Notes under the pieces: model-generated
Database searches by the model: none
Told to the model about the DNA's origin: nothing
The model's input: the letters and a program-made list of their open reading frames with translations, nothing else
Program-made: the position numbers and the translations under genes
Assembly: GCA_001939145.1 (NCBI GenBank)
Contig: LSRX01000537.1
Location: forward strand, 274,313-338,312
Length of the DNA stretch: 64,000 nucleotides
Origin: Symbiodinium microadriaticum
Lineage: Eukaryota; Sar; Dinophyceae; Suessiales; Symbiodiniaceae
Direction of reading: 5' to 3'
In this document: positions 1 through 11,458 of the stretch, in pieces
How positions within the stretch are numbered: the first letter of the stretch is position 1
Layout of the letters: each line of letters opens with the position of its first letter

Positions 1-451
1 GGTGAGAGTGGTGTGGGTTGGTGTGGGTGGCGGGGCGCAGCGGGCATGCATTGGAGGCCATTAAATACTATTACTACTAAGAAATTACAAGCACATGGGA
101 GTGGAGGAGAGAGAGGGGGGAGGGGGGGGGGGGGGGGGGTGGGGGCGGGCATAAGATCGATGGAAAGATAGGTGGATGGATAGATACATAGATATGCAGA
201 TAATGGATAGGATGACAGATAGTTAGATAGATCCATTGGTTGGCCTGGTGCATGTTCGGGGGTTCACAACAGAATGCCAGATTTCGGAGCAAGCGAATGA
301 AACAGCTTCTGTGGGAAGCCGTCCTGATACCCAAAGCCCCTGTATGCCCTGTGCTGTACGTTGTAGTGATGGCCGAGCAACGATACCATGCGGCCGCAAG
401 CTTTCGTCGGATTGTCTCTGACCCGTTTAAAATGTGTACTTGTCTGATCCC

Positions 452-661
452 GTAACCCTAAACCCTCATCCTTACACCCTAAACCCTAAAACCCGAAAGC
501 CCTAAAACCTAAAACCCTCAAACCCTAAAGCCCTCAAACCCTAAAACCCTAAACCCCTAAACCCAAAACCCCTAAAACCCTAAAACCCTAAACCCTAAAA
601 CCCTAAAACCTTAAAACCTTAAAAAACCCTCAAACCCTAAAACCCCCTAAACCCTAAACCC
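452..661. repeat. Telomere-like CCCTAAA block
   Basis: About 28 degenerate CCCTAAA/CCCTAAAA units. Internal to the sequence and on the C-rich strand, so not evidence of a chromosome end by itself. Confidence 0.85.
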
Positions 662-902
662 ATGAAATCCTGCGGCCACCGAGTGTCTCGGCCGACTCAG
701 GAGCAGAGCCTTGCGCACGGCCTCCGAGGAAGACCTGAACACTGGGACGAGGCAAAGGGGACCCAACTCCCTGAGCCACACACCGACACACTGTTGATGA
801 TATATATAAATCCTATATTTCAAGTATACTATATATGGTGTACAGTGTACTATGGTATATTATGGTATGTGTATATACATATATATATATATATATATGT
901 GC

Positions 903-980
903 TATACCGTTGATGCTAGAAATGCGTAGCATTACTTACCCTAAACTATGGGAATTATGGTATACTCCCTACTATGGGAA
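903..980. repeat. Family G fragment
   Basis: CCGTTGATGCTAGAAAT and CCTAAACTATGGGAATT; right arm lost. Confidence 0.55.
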
Positions 981-1099
981 GCCCAGAGAGCCCAAGAGGC
1001 CCCCTTAAATGAGGAATATACCCTTGAATCATAAAAATAAGGCCCTATAAGTTTTAAGGTATACTGGAACGAGGCAAAGGGAGCCTGCTTGGAGGAAGG

Positions 1100-1192
1100 G
1101 GGGTTTTCGGGGTTCAGGGCTTAGGGTTTTTTGGGTTGCAGGGGTTTTAGGGTTTTAGGTTCTTGGGGGTTTAGGGTTTGGGGTTTAGGGGT
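1100..1192. repeat. Telomere-like TTTAGGG block
   Basis: Degenerate TTTAGGG units. Confidence 0.75.
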
Positions 1193-1623
1193 AGGAAGAG
1201 GCCTAGGCTCAGGCTTAGAAAGGCTTGTGTACATCTAAGTAACAGCGTGGTGTCACCCTATCGGGTTTTTGGGCAGGATGCGGTTCAGCTCTCGTTGCGG
1301 CGCGGTGCAGATCTTGGAACAAAGTCGGAGTAGTTCCTAAACCGTAAACCCTAAACCCTAAACCCCCAAAACTGACCCAATGAGCCTCAAGAAGCGCGCG
1401 CCGACAGCGCCTCTGAGCCGAGGCCTTCGCGTCCCTACTCCCGCGTGTCTCCACGTTCGCCGGGCTCCTCGCGGACTCGTCAAAACGGCTGAGAGCTGCA
1501 CAAAGGCGGGCTTTCGACTTAAAGACTTCCTGAGCGCTGTCAAAGGTCATCATATTTTTTCATACAAGATGTTATGTATTAAATGTACACGAGAAATATA
1601 CTATCTACCTATCTCTCTCTATG

Positions 1624-1658
<35 letters not shown>

Positions 1659-1845
1659 GTGTGTGTGTGTGAGCTGACTGTGATTGCGCTCTAGAGTAGG
1701 GTCTCGGACTTGGGGAGCCAGCGAGTCTACGGTTCGAGGCTCAGTTCCCAAGCTCCGACAGATGTCCCCCAAAGTCGGGTGCAGAGAAAGCCTAGTTTCC
1801 TGCCGACGAAAGCTCAAGCTTTTGCCCAGGAGTTGGGAGTCAGAA

Positions 1846-2076
1846 AGCCCTAAACCCTAAACCCTAAACCCTAAATCCCCAAACCCTAAAACCCTAAACC
1901 CCTAAACCCAAAANATTTTCCCAGGAGTTGGCAGTCACAGAATTCAGATGGTCCTGCTTTGAAGATTTGGAGCTTGGGTTTCCAATGCCTCCGGAGTCGG
2001 GTTTAGGGGGTTTAGGGTTTGGGGTTTTAGGGGTTAGGGGTTCAGAGTTTAGGGTTCAGGGTTTAGGGTTTAGGGG
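1846..2076. repeat. Opposed telomere-like blocks
   Basis: CCCTAAA units at 1846-1914 and TTTAGGG units at 2003-2076 face each other across about 90 bp. Confidence 0.75.
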
Positions 2077-2303
2077 TTCGGGTCTTGCATCTGGCTGCGT
2101 GAGCCCCAAACTGGTCACGCTCAAGCCCACACCCAAATCAGCTGAACCCTTATAGTACCCTTATAGAGATCTCTTTAAGGAACCCCCTTATAGTACCCTT
2201 TATAACGGAACCCTAAAAGGGACCCTACTTTAGCAGGCCCAGGGAACTTCGGATTCCACTGTGCTCCGGGTAGGGATTTCTGCCAGTCTGCAGTTTCCAA
2301 CTG

Positions 2304-2418
2304 CCCAGAGAGCCCAATACCCCTTAACTAAGGAATATGTACATTAAATTATAGGGTCCTTAATCTTATGATTTAAGGTATCTATTCCTTAATTAAGGGC
2401 TATATTGGGCTCTCTGGG
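2304..2418. repeat. Family A palindromic element
   Basis: Near-perfect inverted repeat, CCCAGAGAGCCCAAT to ATTGGGCTCTCTGGG, with an AT-rich centre (TTAAGGAATATACC...). Flanked by TG on both sides. Removal joins frames SFQLIGANPGDSE in phase. No coding capacity; behaves as a MITE-like unit. Family A is the commonest family in the window (about 39 copies including fragments). Confidence 0.85.
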
Positions 2419-2536
2419 TGATTGGTGCCAATCCTGGGGATTCTGAGCTTTCCAGTGGCCAGGATGCCTGTCTCACAGTGTAGAGGAGAGCCTGTGCGGA
2501 TGAAACCCAGCTGCTTCGTCGCAGAACCCCAGACGA

Positions 2537-2632
2537 TACCCCTTAATTGAGGAATATACCTTAAAGTATAGGGGTTCGTAATATTATGATTTACGGTATA
2601 TTCCTGAATTAAGGGGTCTTGGGTTCTCTGGG
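2537..2632. repeat. Family A element, divergent
   Basis: Left terminus changed; right end TTGGGTTCTCTGGG intact. Confidence 0.6.
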
Positions 2633-3239
2633 ACCGTGAGGGAAAAAGCCTGGCTCTGGTAGCAGAACCAACGCCTGGCTATCGGGGTTTAGGGGTTTTA
2701 GGGTTTAGGGTTTTATCAGCCACAGCCAGCACAGCAGATGCTAAGCAGAGTGCTCCGACTCAAGCCCTTCAAAGGTCGGTTGAAGCAAAGTCGTTTGCCC
2801 AGATGAGCCGTGAGCGACTGGCAGAACTTTAGATTGTCTTTCGCATGTTTGTCTCATCTAATCTAAACTAACCTGTCCTAATCTAGTCTAGACTAGTCCA
2901 GTCTAACCTAACACAGTCTAGTCTAACCTTATCTTACCTTATCTTTATGTTATCGTTTCTATCAATCTATCTGTAGTACCTATCCAAGCGGGTAACAGAT
3001 GTACTCATGTCTTCTTCACTGGCCACGTTAATCTCGGAGCCAGTTGTTTTCTTCTACCACCTGCGTCTGTCAACGCCTGTGTCCTACCGTCCTTGCATGT
3101 AGCAGATTGCGCGTGTATTCGAGCGTGTTCGCCTGTAACCGCAAAATTCCGATTGCACAGAGGCCGCTTGCTGCGGCTGGCTGATCTCTGCAGGGGCGGC
3201 TGCTCCACCAAACTTGAGCTTTCAGGAGTTAGCAACAGT

Positions 3240-3308
3240 AGGGAATCTGGGAATGGATCCCTATGATAGTCCCTTAAGGTTCCATATAGTAGTCCCAATA
3301 ATCCATTC
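3240..3308. repeat. Family H palindrome
   Basis: GGGAATGGATCCCTATGATAG with a matching CCATTCCC arm. Confidence 0.65.
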
Positions 3309-3659
3309 CCCCCTGCAGTACTAAGAACCAGAGAGTTCCGGGTCTCAGACGTTGGTTCTTCAAGCTTAAGCTCAGGTTCGCGGGTCTTCTGAGAGTGAAG
3401 AGCGGAGGGATCTTCGTGCGTGTGCCTCCGCTCGTTTACTTAACAGTGGAGTCGAAGGAGCTATGTTCCTGGGCTGTGCGACTGCTTATAGCAAAGTAGG
3501 AGGTCATCTTGCATGCCATGGCGAGACTGGACGGTCGCCTACAGGCTTAGCTACTAGAGCCGTGGGGGTGTTGAGTTCTCTGCCGAGGGAAATTTAGGCT
3601 TTGAGACGTTCCGCATAGCCTTTTCTTTGTGTTTGTTGTTGATGAACCCTAAACCCTAC

Positions 3660-3777
3660 AGTAGAAGCCCAAAAGTTGGAAACCCAATAGCCTCAATCCT
3701 GAAGAGTAATGTATAAGGAATCCCAGCACTCTTTGTCCTTAATCCGAATTCCAACTTTCTGGGGTTTACTATAAACC
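3660..3777. repeat. Family I palindrome
   Basis: GTAGAAGCCCAAAAGTTGGAA to TTCCAACTTTCTGGGG; a second copy is at 26600. Confidence 0.7.
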
Positions 3778-4121
3778 CTCCGCCATTCCCATGCCAGTGG
3801 AAGCATGAGTCGTCCCTCTCTGCGAGGTTGTCTGCAAGGCTCTGCAGTCTGCTTCTGCCCGGGACTTGGATGGAAGCCTTCTAGCAGTAGCGCCCTGCAG
3901 GTCTGATTTGGGGTTCAAAACACCCCTAAACGCTAAACTCCTAAACCCTAAAACCCTAAACCCCTAAAACCTAAAACAGCTGTACTTCGAAGATGGGTCT
4001 CAGATTACCGGACCCCCGAGCTGCTGGTTCGGGTGCATAGTCCCTTCTTGGGATGGCATTCTCATCTTAGGCTTAAGGTTGCTGAAGGTCTATTGGGCCA
4101 CAGAAAGAGATCTCCCCAAAA

Positions 4122-4196
4122 ATAAACCCTAAGCCCTAAACCCTAAACCCTAAGTCCTAAACCCTAAACCCTAAGCCCAAAACCCTTAGCCCTACA
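4122..4196. repeat. Telomere-like CCCTAAA block
   Basis: About ten units. Confidence 0.75.
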
Positions 4197-4349
4197 TCCA
4201 ACGGAGCATTCCTGGACCTGGGCTCCTTTTGCCAAGGCAGCCGATCCAGAGCAGGAGGAGCCAGAGGAGAAGCAGCGCTGGGGGCCCTTGTCGAGTTCTG
4301 CGGTTCTTTTCAAGTCGCATCAATGGCCTTGGATCTCCGGATGTCTTGA

Positions 4350-4431
4350 ACCCAGAGAACCCAAGGCCCCTTTAAAGAAATAATATATACCTTAAAGTAT
4401 ATAGGGGCCTCAATATTATATGATTTAATCA

Positions 4432-4477
<46 letters not shown>

Positions 4478-4478
4478 N
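4350..4478. repeat. Family A left half running into an AT tract
   Basis: CCCAGAGAACCCAAGG start and central motif kept; the right half is replaced by a (TA)n run and an N at 4479. Confidence 0.6.
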
Positions 4479-4781
4479 GGTTATGTGAGTGGTACGGGGT
4501 GCTGCACAGGGTGTATTGGGGGGTTGAAGAGTTTTTCTGCAGGACCCAAGTGAAATCAGCTGAAGATATACAAACGCGCGGACCCAAAGGGTCCAAAGTA
4601 CCTATATAGTCGAATGTAGGGTTTCTATATTAGGAAAGTACAGTTATGATTTAAGGAAGTATCCCCCATAACAGTACATAGTGGGAACGAGTATAAGCTA
4701 CAATCCCACCCTAAACCCTAAACACTAAACCCTAAGACCCTACACCCTAAACTAAACCTTAAACCCTTAAAGGTTCTGAAA

Positions 4782-5031
4782 TCAAGAGAGCCCAATATAC
4801 CCCTTTATGAAGGAATATAGACCTTAAGCCATATAATATGAAGGCCCCCTGCAATTTAAAGTCTATACTATATTCCTTCTTTAAAAGGGGTCTTGGGCTA
4901 AGGCCCCTATTCCCTTCTTTAAGGGGTAGAATGGCCTTAATTCCTTATAGAGACCCTTATAGATCCCTTTAAGGAACCCCATAATTTAAGGTAAATATTC
5001 CTTCTTTAAGGGGTAATCTGGGCTCTCTGGG
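4782..5031. repeat. Family A element, long composite
   Basis: 250 bp with duplicated internal modules; AA on both sides. Confidence 0.7.
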
Positions 5032-5339
5032 AATCCGCCCCGAGGCCCGAGCGCTTTGACCCACAGCGGCCATTTGGTGACATGCCACCTGCGAGCAGCG
5101 CGTGGCGTGACGGAACAGAGGCTTAGGGTTTAGGGGTTTAGGGGTTTAGGGTCAGAGGCAGTTTCCCACATTTCGTGGCAGTTGTTGCCAGGTTGACGGG
5201 TCCACCAGGCCGTTTGATCAAAGAGCTTCGGATGCTAGACAAAGCTTCATTTCAATTTTCGCCCAAGTCCCAAAAGCTGCAAGTCACTCTCTGTAACCTG
5301 ATAGAAAAAATGTATAGCAGGGAAGTTGAAACGAGATGA

Positions 5340-5765
5340 AGGCTGGATCGAGAATTTTTTTTGAAGACACATGAATGTGTCGGAGCCTCAGGTTTTCAGG
5401 CCTCGGAACAAAAGAAGGGTCCTTTCGGGGTTGTGCAATTTCTGCTCTTTTCACGCTGGGCTTTTGTGAGCTACTCCCCAGAGACTACTCCCCGGAGAGC
5501 CCGATATACCCCTTAAAGAAGGGAAGATAGACCTTAACTTATAGGGGCCTCAATATTACATGATTGAAGGTACATATTCCATAATTAAGGGTGCATATTC
5601 CTTTTATGACTTAAGGCTTTTTCCTTTTATGACTTAAGGTATATTCCCGTTTTTAAGGGGGTAGTTGGGCCCTCTGGGTCCCCTCTGTACCTGCAGTCTC
5701 CAGCCTGGTCGTTGGGGCGGCGCAGACCCCTTGGCAGCTGATTTAGGGTCTAGGGGATTTAGGGT
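5340..5765 (+). CDS. Coding island split by an A element
   Basis: Segment 5340-5490 is open for about 50 codons (contains QKKGPFGVVQFLLFSRWAF). After the A element (5491-5678) and one TC copy are removed, it continues in phase as PLCTCSLQPGRWGGADPLA until telomere-like repeats begin. Family unknown. Confidence 0.35.
5491..5678. repeat. Family A element, long
   Basis: Termini CCCGGAGAGCCC and GGGCCCTCTGGG; TC on both sides; interrupts the island at 5340-5765. Confidence 0.8.
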
Positions 5766-5862
5766 CTAGGGGTTTAGGGGTTTAGGGTCTAGGGGATTAG
5801 GGTTTAGGGTCTAGGGATTTAGGGTTTTAGGGGTTTAGGGTTTGGGGTTTAGGGTTTGAGGC
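5742..5862. repeat. Telomere-like TTTAGGG block
   Basis: Units vary as TCTAGGGGATTTAGGG. Confidence 0.75.
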
Positions 5863-6079
5863 AGCGCAGATCCCGAGAGCTAAGGCTCGCAGAGGAGCTG
5901 CTTGAAGGGGAGGAGACAAAGGAGGAGCTGGAGGAGCCGGAGGCAAGGGGCTAGGGTTTAGGGTCTCTGGGGTTTCTACGTACCTAAATGGGGACTACTT
6001 TAAGGGCATAGTGTGTACTACTTTCGTACATGGACAGTTAGGGTTGTTAGGAACGGTTTCGGTGCACTCCTGGCTTCAA

Positions 6080-6195
6080 CCCAGAGAGCCCAATAATACC
6101 CCTGAAAGAAGGAATACACCTTACTTTATAGGGGGCTTAAGATTATAAGGTTTAAGGTGCATATTCCTTAATTAAGGGGTATTGGGCTCTCTGGG
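6080..6195. repeat. Family A element
   Basis: Complete palindrome; AA on both sides. Confidence 0.85.
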
Positions 6196-6439
6196 AAGAG
6201 AGCAATGGCCTCCCCAAATCTACTAAACGCGACGACTTTCCACCCGCGAAGCCACGCCATCTTCAAAAGCTCGAAACCCCGTTACTCCGACCCTGGCGGT
6301 GCGCAGGACGCAGAGAACCTCATGCTGCAGCCCGGCCCCGTTGGTCAGTACATCTGGAATGCCTGCTTGACGAGGGGTTTGCTGGCCTTTCACTGGTTTG
6401 CTGGCGGCTTGCAACCAGCACATAGCAGCATCAAGCATG
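6196..6439 (+). CDS. Hypothetical exon between an A and a B element
   Basis: Open from the A element to the B element with GGAQDAENLMLQPGPVGQY and WNACLTRGLLAFHWFAGG. A second frame is open too. No family recognised. Confidence 0.35.
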
Positions 6440-6542
6440 TGGGGGTTGCCGAAGATAGGGGACCCTAACATAGTACCCTACACAGTAGGATCCTTATTAT
6501 AAGAACCCCAAAACAGGGTAACCCTATTTTCGGAAACTCCCA
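6440..6542. repeat. Family B palindromic element
   Basis: Family B runs TGGGGGTTTCCGAAAATAG to a matching TTTTCGGAAAGTCCCA, with BamHI-like GGATCC and GGACCC words inside. This copy has CATG on both sides. Confidence 0.8.
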
Positions 6543-7139
6543 CATGAGACTGTAGCCAGTGCCTGAACCTCCAGAGCCCAGGCTGTCGGTGAGAGAGCTT
6601 CGTGAGAGGCTGCGCGAGTGCGGTCCTTGAAGATCTCAAGTTGGTAACGTTTAGGAGGCGGTGACATGAACCTTTGACTAGTACCCATCAGGTTTTTCGT
6701 CCTTCCATCTGTTTGGATCGAGTTCCAGGGATGCGAGATTCAAAGGACCCCGCAAAGCATGCTGCGAGCGAGCAGGACTGAAAGGAAGTCTTTGCCACGG
6801 AGGAAGGGGGACCCACCCAAACTGGGAAAACCCTCCGGCAGGTAGATGCGAGACACACACACAAACGAAAATGCAGCTTAACTCGATCGTCTGAAACCTG
6901 CCATCGCTAACAGAGCTTGCCCCAGCCTGAAGGCCTCGTGTGATTTCGACTCTCGTCATCCAGGCCCTTTTGGGGCAAGGCCTTGAGACTTGCATGAGTT
7001 CTTAATCCTGGATCTAAGATCCTGCGCAGACCATCCCGGAGAAGTAGGTACAGAACCCAGCGGCACCGAAAGCGAAAGAGGTCCAGGCTAGGAGACCCGG
7101 AAACCTAGAAGCTTGGCAGTCAACTGTCAACAAGCCTAA

Positions 7140-7642
7140 GACTTGCTCAAGCCCCCGCACTTTACAAGGTTCATGGGCTCACATGATCATGTGGGTAGGT
7201 CTCTAATTTAGGGTTCCCGTTTAGAAGCCTGCCGTGCTATGTTGGGGACCTAAAACGGGCCCCGAATTTGGAGAACCCATGTGCCCAGAGAGCCCAACTA
7301 TCCCCTTAACTAAGGAATAGACCTTAAATCATAACATTAAGACCCTTATACTTTAAGGTACATATTCCTTAATTAAGGTATATATATATATATATACCTT
7401 AAATCATATAATATTAAGGCCATTGTAATTTAAGGTATACCTTCCTTCTTTAAGGGGTATATTGGGCTCTCTGGGCATGTGACTTCCCGAGGCGTGGCCT
7501 CTCAAGCAGCGGCCTCGTGGAGAAGCAGGACCTGGTCCAAAGGCTGCTCGGCGCTCAGACGCTGGTGCGCTTTTACGCAGGACTTGTCTTTTTGAGGGAA
7601 ATGTGTAGGGGCTTTTTAGGGAAAGGTATAGGGGCCTATTAA
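7140..7642 (+). CDS. Coding island split by a joined F and A element
   Basis: 7140-7191 (LLKPPHFTRFMGSHDH) joins in phase to 7476-7642 if 7192-7475 is removed; CATG lies on both sides of that unit. The second part contains SSSGLVEKQDLVQRLLGA, similar to the G-x-V-E-K-x-[DE]-L-V helix motif of SAP/ARMET-type domains. Ends at TAA. Confidence 0.45.
7192..7279. repeat. Family F palindromic element
   Basis: TGGGTAG...ACCCA ends with TG on both sides; directly adjoins the A element at 7284. Confidence 0.7.
7284..7475. repeat. Family A element next to F
   Basis: 192 bp with a (TA)n expansion and a repeated core. CATGTG lies on each side, and CATG also precedes the adjoining F element. Confidence 0.75.
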
Positions 7643-7915
7643 TGATAGCCAATATACTACTTTGGGGGGGGGGGGGGGGGGGGAGTCCATATATTTTTAA
7701 TTAGAGTAGAATGGCACATTATCAGGTTCAGACTGGTTCAGAGGTTCAGGACTTTCGGTTGCAAGGCCTCCGCGACAAAGGGCCCAACAGAACCCCAGAC
7801 CCTGCACTGCCCTTATCCCGTGTAGCTTGGATCGGTACGGTTGATGGTCTAATAGTTAGAATAGGGTTTTGGGGCCCATGGTACTATAGTCTATAATCAG
7901 GGAACCCCTACAATA

Positions 7916-8003
7916 TGATTGATGATAGAAATCGACCCTAAACTATGGGAAATATGGTATATTCCTTATTATGGGTCATTCAGGATTTCTATCATTCACC
8001 GTA
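7916..8003. repeat. Family G element, degenerate
   Basis: GATTGATGATAGAAATC to GGATTTCTATCATTCACC. Confidence 0.65.
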
Positions 8004-8122
8004 GTGCCGCAGTGCTGCAGGCTTTACTACGAGTAACAGGCGAAACCCAGCTTATGCAGAAGTGGGCGAGCAGCGTACCCCGGCTCATAGGCTGTGACCT
8101 CTGTTCCTGCCATTTCTGCGAA

Positions 8123-8244
8123 CCCAGAGAGCCCAACACCCCTTAATTAAGGAATATACCTTAAATCCTATTATTAAGGCCCCTATACTTTAAGGTATAT
8201 ATATATATATTCCTTATTCAAGGGGTATCTTGGGGCTCTCTGGG
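8123..8244. repeat. Family A element
   Basis: Complete palindrome with a (TA)n core; AA on both sides. Upstream frame CDLCSCHFCE continues as DEHVSGWEADG after exact removal, though other frames are open as well. Confidence 0.85.
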
Positions 8245-8249
8245 AAGAT

Positions 8250-8951
8250 GAGCACGTTTCCGGCTGGGAGGCAGATGGCTGCTGCCAAAGAGCGGCGCGC
8301 CAGCGCTTCGGGGGCCGCCGGGCCCGTGGAGGCACGGCGGAGAGGGAACCCCAAACCAACCGGCCCCACAAGAAGATACTGCTGATGATATAAATCCTGG
8401 GTTATACCTTAAGGACCCTAAACTGTGGGAGTTATGGTATATTCCTAAACCCTAAAAACCCTAAACCCTAAAACCCTAAACTATGGGAATTGTGGTATAC
8501 TCCTTACTATGGGTAATACAGGATTTCCATCATCCACCCTATCATAGAAGACAAGCGCCATACCTGTAATAATTTCGATTGGAGCTCCCGGAGGCTCGCC
8601 GCTCTACTACGGTTGATGATCGAAATCCTGCCATGACCCCCATAATCAGGAATATATACCATAATTCCCATAGTTTTTAGGGTTTTAGGATTTAGGGTTT
8701 TTTTGGGTTTAGGAATATATACCAAACTTTCCATAGTGTAGGGTCCTTAAGGTAATGCAGGGCTTATATCATCAACAGTAGGTCTTGTTGTGGCTTCACC
8801 GGACCCTAAGCTGCATTTTCAAGTCACCCAACAGTTAGGCCATCATGCTAGCTTCGTGATCTCGGAGGTTGAGCCTGGAGTCCGCGTGCCCAAGGATGCC
8901 GAGGAAGTGGCGTCGATACCTCGAGGCGCTGTATGGAAACTGGCGTGTTGA
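8250..8951 (+). CDS. Coding island split by two G elements
   Basis: Open segments are 8250-8378, 8542-8609 and 8781-8951. Removing both G elements (8379-8539 and 8610-8778) with one TA each gives one frame of about 122 codons ending at TGA. Proline-rich N part (PALRGPPGPW), then NNFDWSSRRLAALL, then GLVVASPDPKLHFQVTQQLG and an acidic stretch. The last segment (56 codons) is open in only this frame. In the first segment all three frames are open. Family unknown. Confidence 0.5.
8379..8539. repeat. Family G element carrying telomere-like units
   Basis: CTGCTGATGATATAAATCC to ATCATCCACCC; TA on both sides. Several CCCTAAA units sit between duplicated ACTRTGGGARTTRTGG modules. Confidence 0.7.
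8610..8778. repeat. Family G element carrying telomere-like units
   Basis: CGGTTGATGAT to ATCATCAACAG; TA on both sides; TTTAGGG units in the middle. Confidence 0.8.
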
Positions 8952-9242
8952 CGGGAGAGATCAAGGGACTAAAGGAGAGACCCTTAAAGAGACCCTTGGG
9001 GTTATGTAAGGGCTTTATGAGACCTATGTACAGGGGTCTATAAGGGTTATATAGGGTATTAGGATTAGGCGGTCCCTTCTAGGGGTCCCTCCTAGTGTCC
9101 CTTAAAGAGACAGGCATAAAAGCTGTAGCCACATTTGCAGTTAACCCTAAACCCCTAAACCCTAAACCCCTAAACCCCTTAAGACCACACGACTCGGCAG
9201 CAAAACAGAAAGCTCCTTTCTGAGGGATCGACAGGCCGGTTC

Positions 9243-9431
9243 ATAGAGGGGCCTTAACAATTAGAATAGGGCTCCTTTAAAAGGGATCCTTCAAGGGTTC
9301 TACAAGGGATCAACAATAGGGTTCTATAGTAGGGATCTCAATAATTAGCATAGGGTTTGGGGGGTATTTTCTACTATAGCTATCACAAGGAACCCCCAAA
9401 TCCCTATTCTAATTATTAAGGCCCCTACACT
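9243..9431. repeat. Family D element, long form
   Basis: Family D has GGCCTTAATAATTAGAATAG arms around CCCCAAAACC. This long form shares inner GGGATCCTTCAAGGGTTCTA with the copy at 47540. Confidence 0.7.
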
Positions 9432-9984
9432 AAGCACTTGGACCCAGACCAGGTTGAAGCTTTGCATGCACTGCGTTAATTGCTGGCTGGGCCGTTGCTG
9501 GGAGACTGTTGGCTCCACGCAGTCTTGTGAGGACTTAACCCTTAAAAGCAAAAAAAGGCCCTAAGCCCTAGGCCCTTATAGTACCCTTTAAAGGAACCCC
9601 CCTGAGCCCTAAACCGAGCCCTTGCAACCAAAAATAGAGGCTCTCAGTTCTTGTCCTGCCTAGCTGTCAAAGAACTGGGCCCGAATTCCGAAGTTGAGCT
9701 TGAAAGTGTTCGGCATTTGGGAGTTTAGTTAGTTTCTGGCTCGTGTGCACATTGTGGGACATGTCAACGCCATCCAAGACATCAAAACACTTCCAAATCC
9801 ATGTTGGCTTCGATCGGAAGAAGCTCCGAGCAGTTCAGCTCTGTCGTGACGACGCAGCATTGGAGCTTTCGATGTTTGCTACTGCGGCTGCTATGAGAAA
9901 TTGAGTCGTGAAGCGGATACACGTGCTTTACCCTCTGATGCCTTTCGGACACCTGAGATCTCCGGGCCCCGCCCCGCTGCTAAG

Positions 9985-10067
9985 TGGGGGTTCCCGAAAA
10001 TAGGGGAAAAAGGATCCTTATTACAAGGACCCTAGAATAAGGTACCCCTAGTTTCCGGAAGCTCCCA
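9985..10067. repeat. Family B element
   Basis: AG on both sides. Removal joins SPGPAPLL to SVLKAIAENHPNSAKA in phase. Confidence 0.75.
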
Positions 10068-10376
10068 AGTGTCTTGAAGGCAATTGCAGAAAACCATCCA
10101 AATTCTGCGAAGGCGGTACATCGGCCAGCTCGCCACCATCCGGATACGCCACGTCCCCGTCCAGGTCCAGATTTGCGCAGGGACCACGTGCCATACCATA
10201 ATCTTCAGTTCTGATTTTTTTCACTTGTGCGCATCTGTATCCATAATATTTAGATATATACACCGAATACACTTGTGTGTATACATGCACCATGAAGATG
10301 AACAAACATGCATGCGTGCTTGAATGCTTACATACGTACACACGCATATATAGATATATGATGTGTGCACACCTTT

Positions 10377-10429
10377 CTGTATGTATGTATGTATGTATGT
10401 ATGTATGTATGTATGTATGTATGTATGTA

Positions 10430-10468
<39 letters not shown>

Positions 10469-10640
10469 GTATGTGTATGTGTATGTGTATGTATATGTAT
10501 ATGTATTTGTATGCGTATGTGTAAGCGTGTGCGTGTGCGTATGCGTATGGGTGTGTGTGTGTGTGTATGTGTATGTGTGTGTATGTAAAAGGATGTGTAT
10601 GCATGAATGTGTGTGTGTATATATATATACATATATTCAT
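10377..10640. repeat. TGTA/TG microsatellite
   Basis: (TGTA)n changing to (TGTATG)n and (TG)n. Both-strand ORFs here are repeat artefacts. Confidence 0.95.
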
Positions 10641-10689
10641 ATATGATGTGTATGTGTGTGCGCGCGTCCGTTTGTACATTTGTCATGTA

Positions 10690-11455
10690 CGCTAGTTTAC
10701 CCGTATGTATTCATGTCGCTCAGCTTAGATCACGACCTATGGGGCGCAACTAAGTGTGTGGATCTCCGTTGATGCCTACGCTTGAAACATTGGAGTCTGC
10801 GAGCCAAGCTGCTGTCCAAAGCCGCTTGGGAATGACAGGCCCCTGAACCCTAAACCCCTAAACCCTAAACCCCTAAACCTGAATCACTGGCCATCGCAGG
10901 CCTGCAAGAGCTCCATCTGCTGACTCAGACGATCTTCGGGCGGTGTTCGGCTGACGCCAACAGTGATCGGCCTCGTCGTGTGGCAGCTTGCAAAGCCATT
11001 TGCGGTTCAAGAACTGTTTGGCCCTGTATAACTAAGAATCCTGGTTCAAAAGCTGCGCTTCGTTTGTGTTTGACGTCCGCCTTGTCTTCCAAGTTCGGGC
11101 CCCGCGCTTGGTTCAAATGGTCTCGATGTTGCTGCTACGGGTTTGGCGCATGTTGTGCCTCAGAGGATAGAAGGGGTTCGAGTTGACGCCACAAGCTGCT
11201 GCCTTCCGAGCTCTCAGTGAAATTCTGTGGCCGACCCATCGACCGCTAGATGCCAGCGAGGCCCAAAAGCGCGAGCAAAATCCGTATAGTGATTTCTGTC
11301 AACTGCACCTGGAGCAACCACATCAACCAAGCTTATCCCTTGTTCTGCATTTTCTGGCTTAGGCCTTTGGCTGCTAGACAGTTTCTCCCCGCCGAGCGGA
11401 GTGAAAGCAAGGTCTTCAGTCACGCAGATCTCAGACTTGGGGCTTGCTCCTTCGG
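10690..11455. other. Unassigned stretch
   Basis: Contains a CCCTAAA block (10844-10881) and overlapping short ORFs on both strands with no recognisable domain. Confidence 0.5.
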
Positions 11456-11458
11456 ACC

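Noticed and set aside
452..661. Chromosome end
   Set aside because: Similar arrays occur throughout and sequence continues on both sides.
8123..8244. Fixed GA-AG splice sites inside the A arms (CCCA/GAGAG or CCCAGA/GAG)
   Set aside because: Each fits some copies, but the required acceptor distance differs between copies and several frames are open, so no single rule could be kept.
10048..10686. Long ORFs on both strands over the TGTA/TG repeats
   Set aside because: They are produced by the microsatellite; amino-acid content is only the repeat unit.
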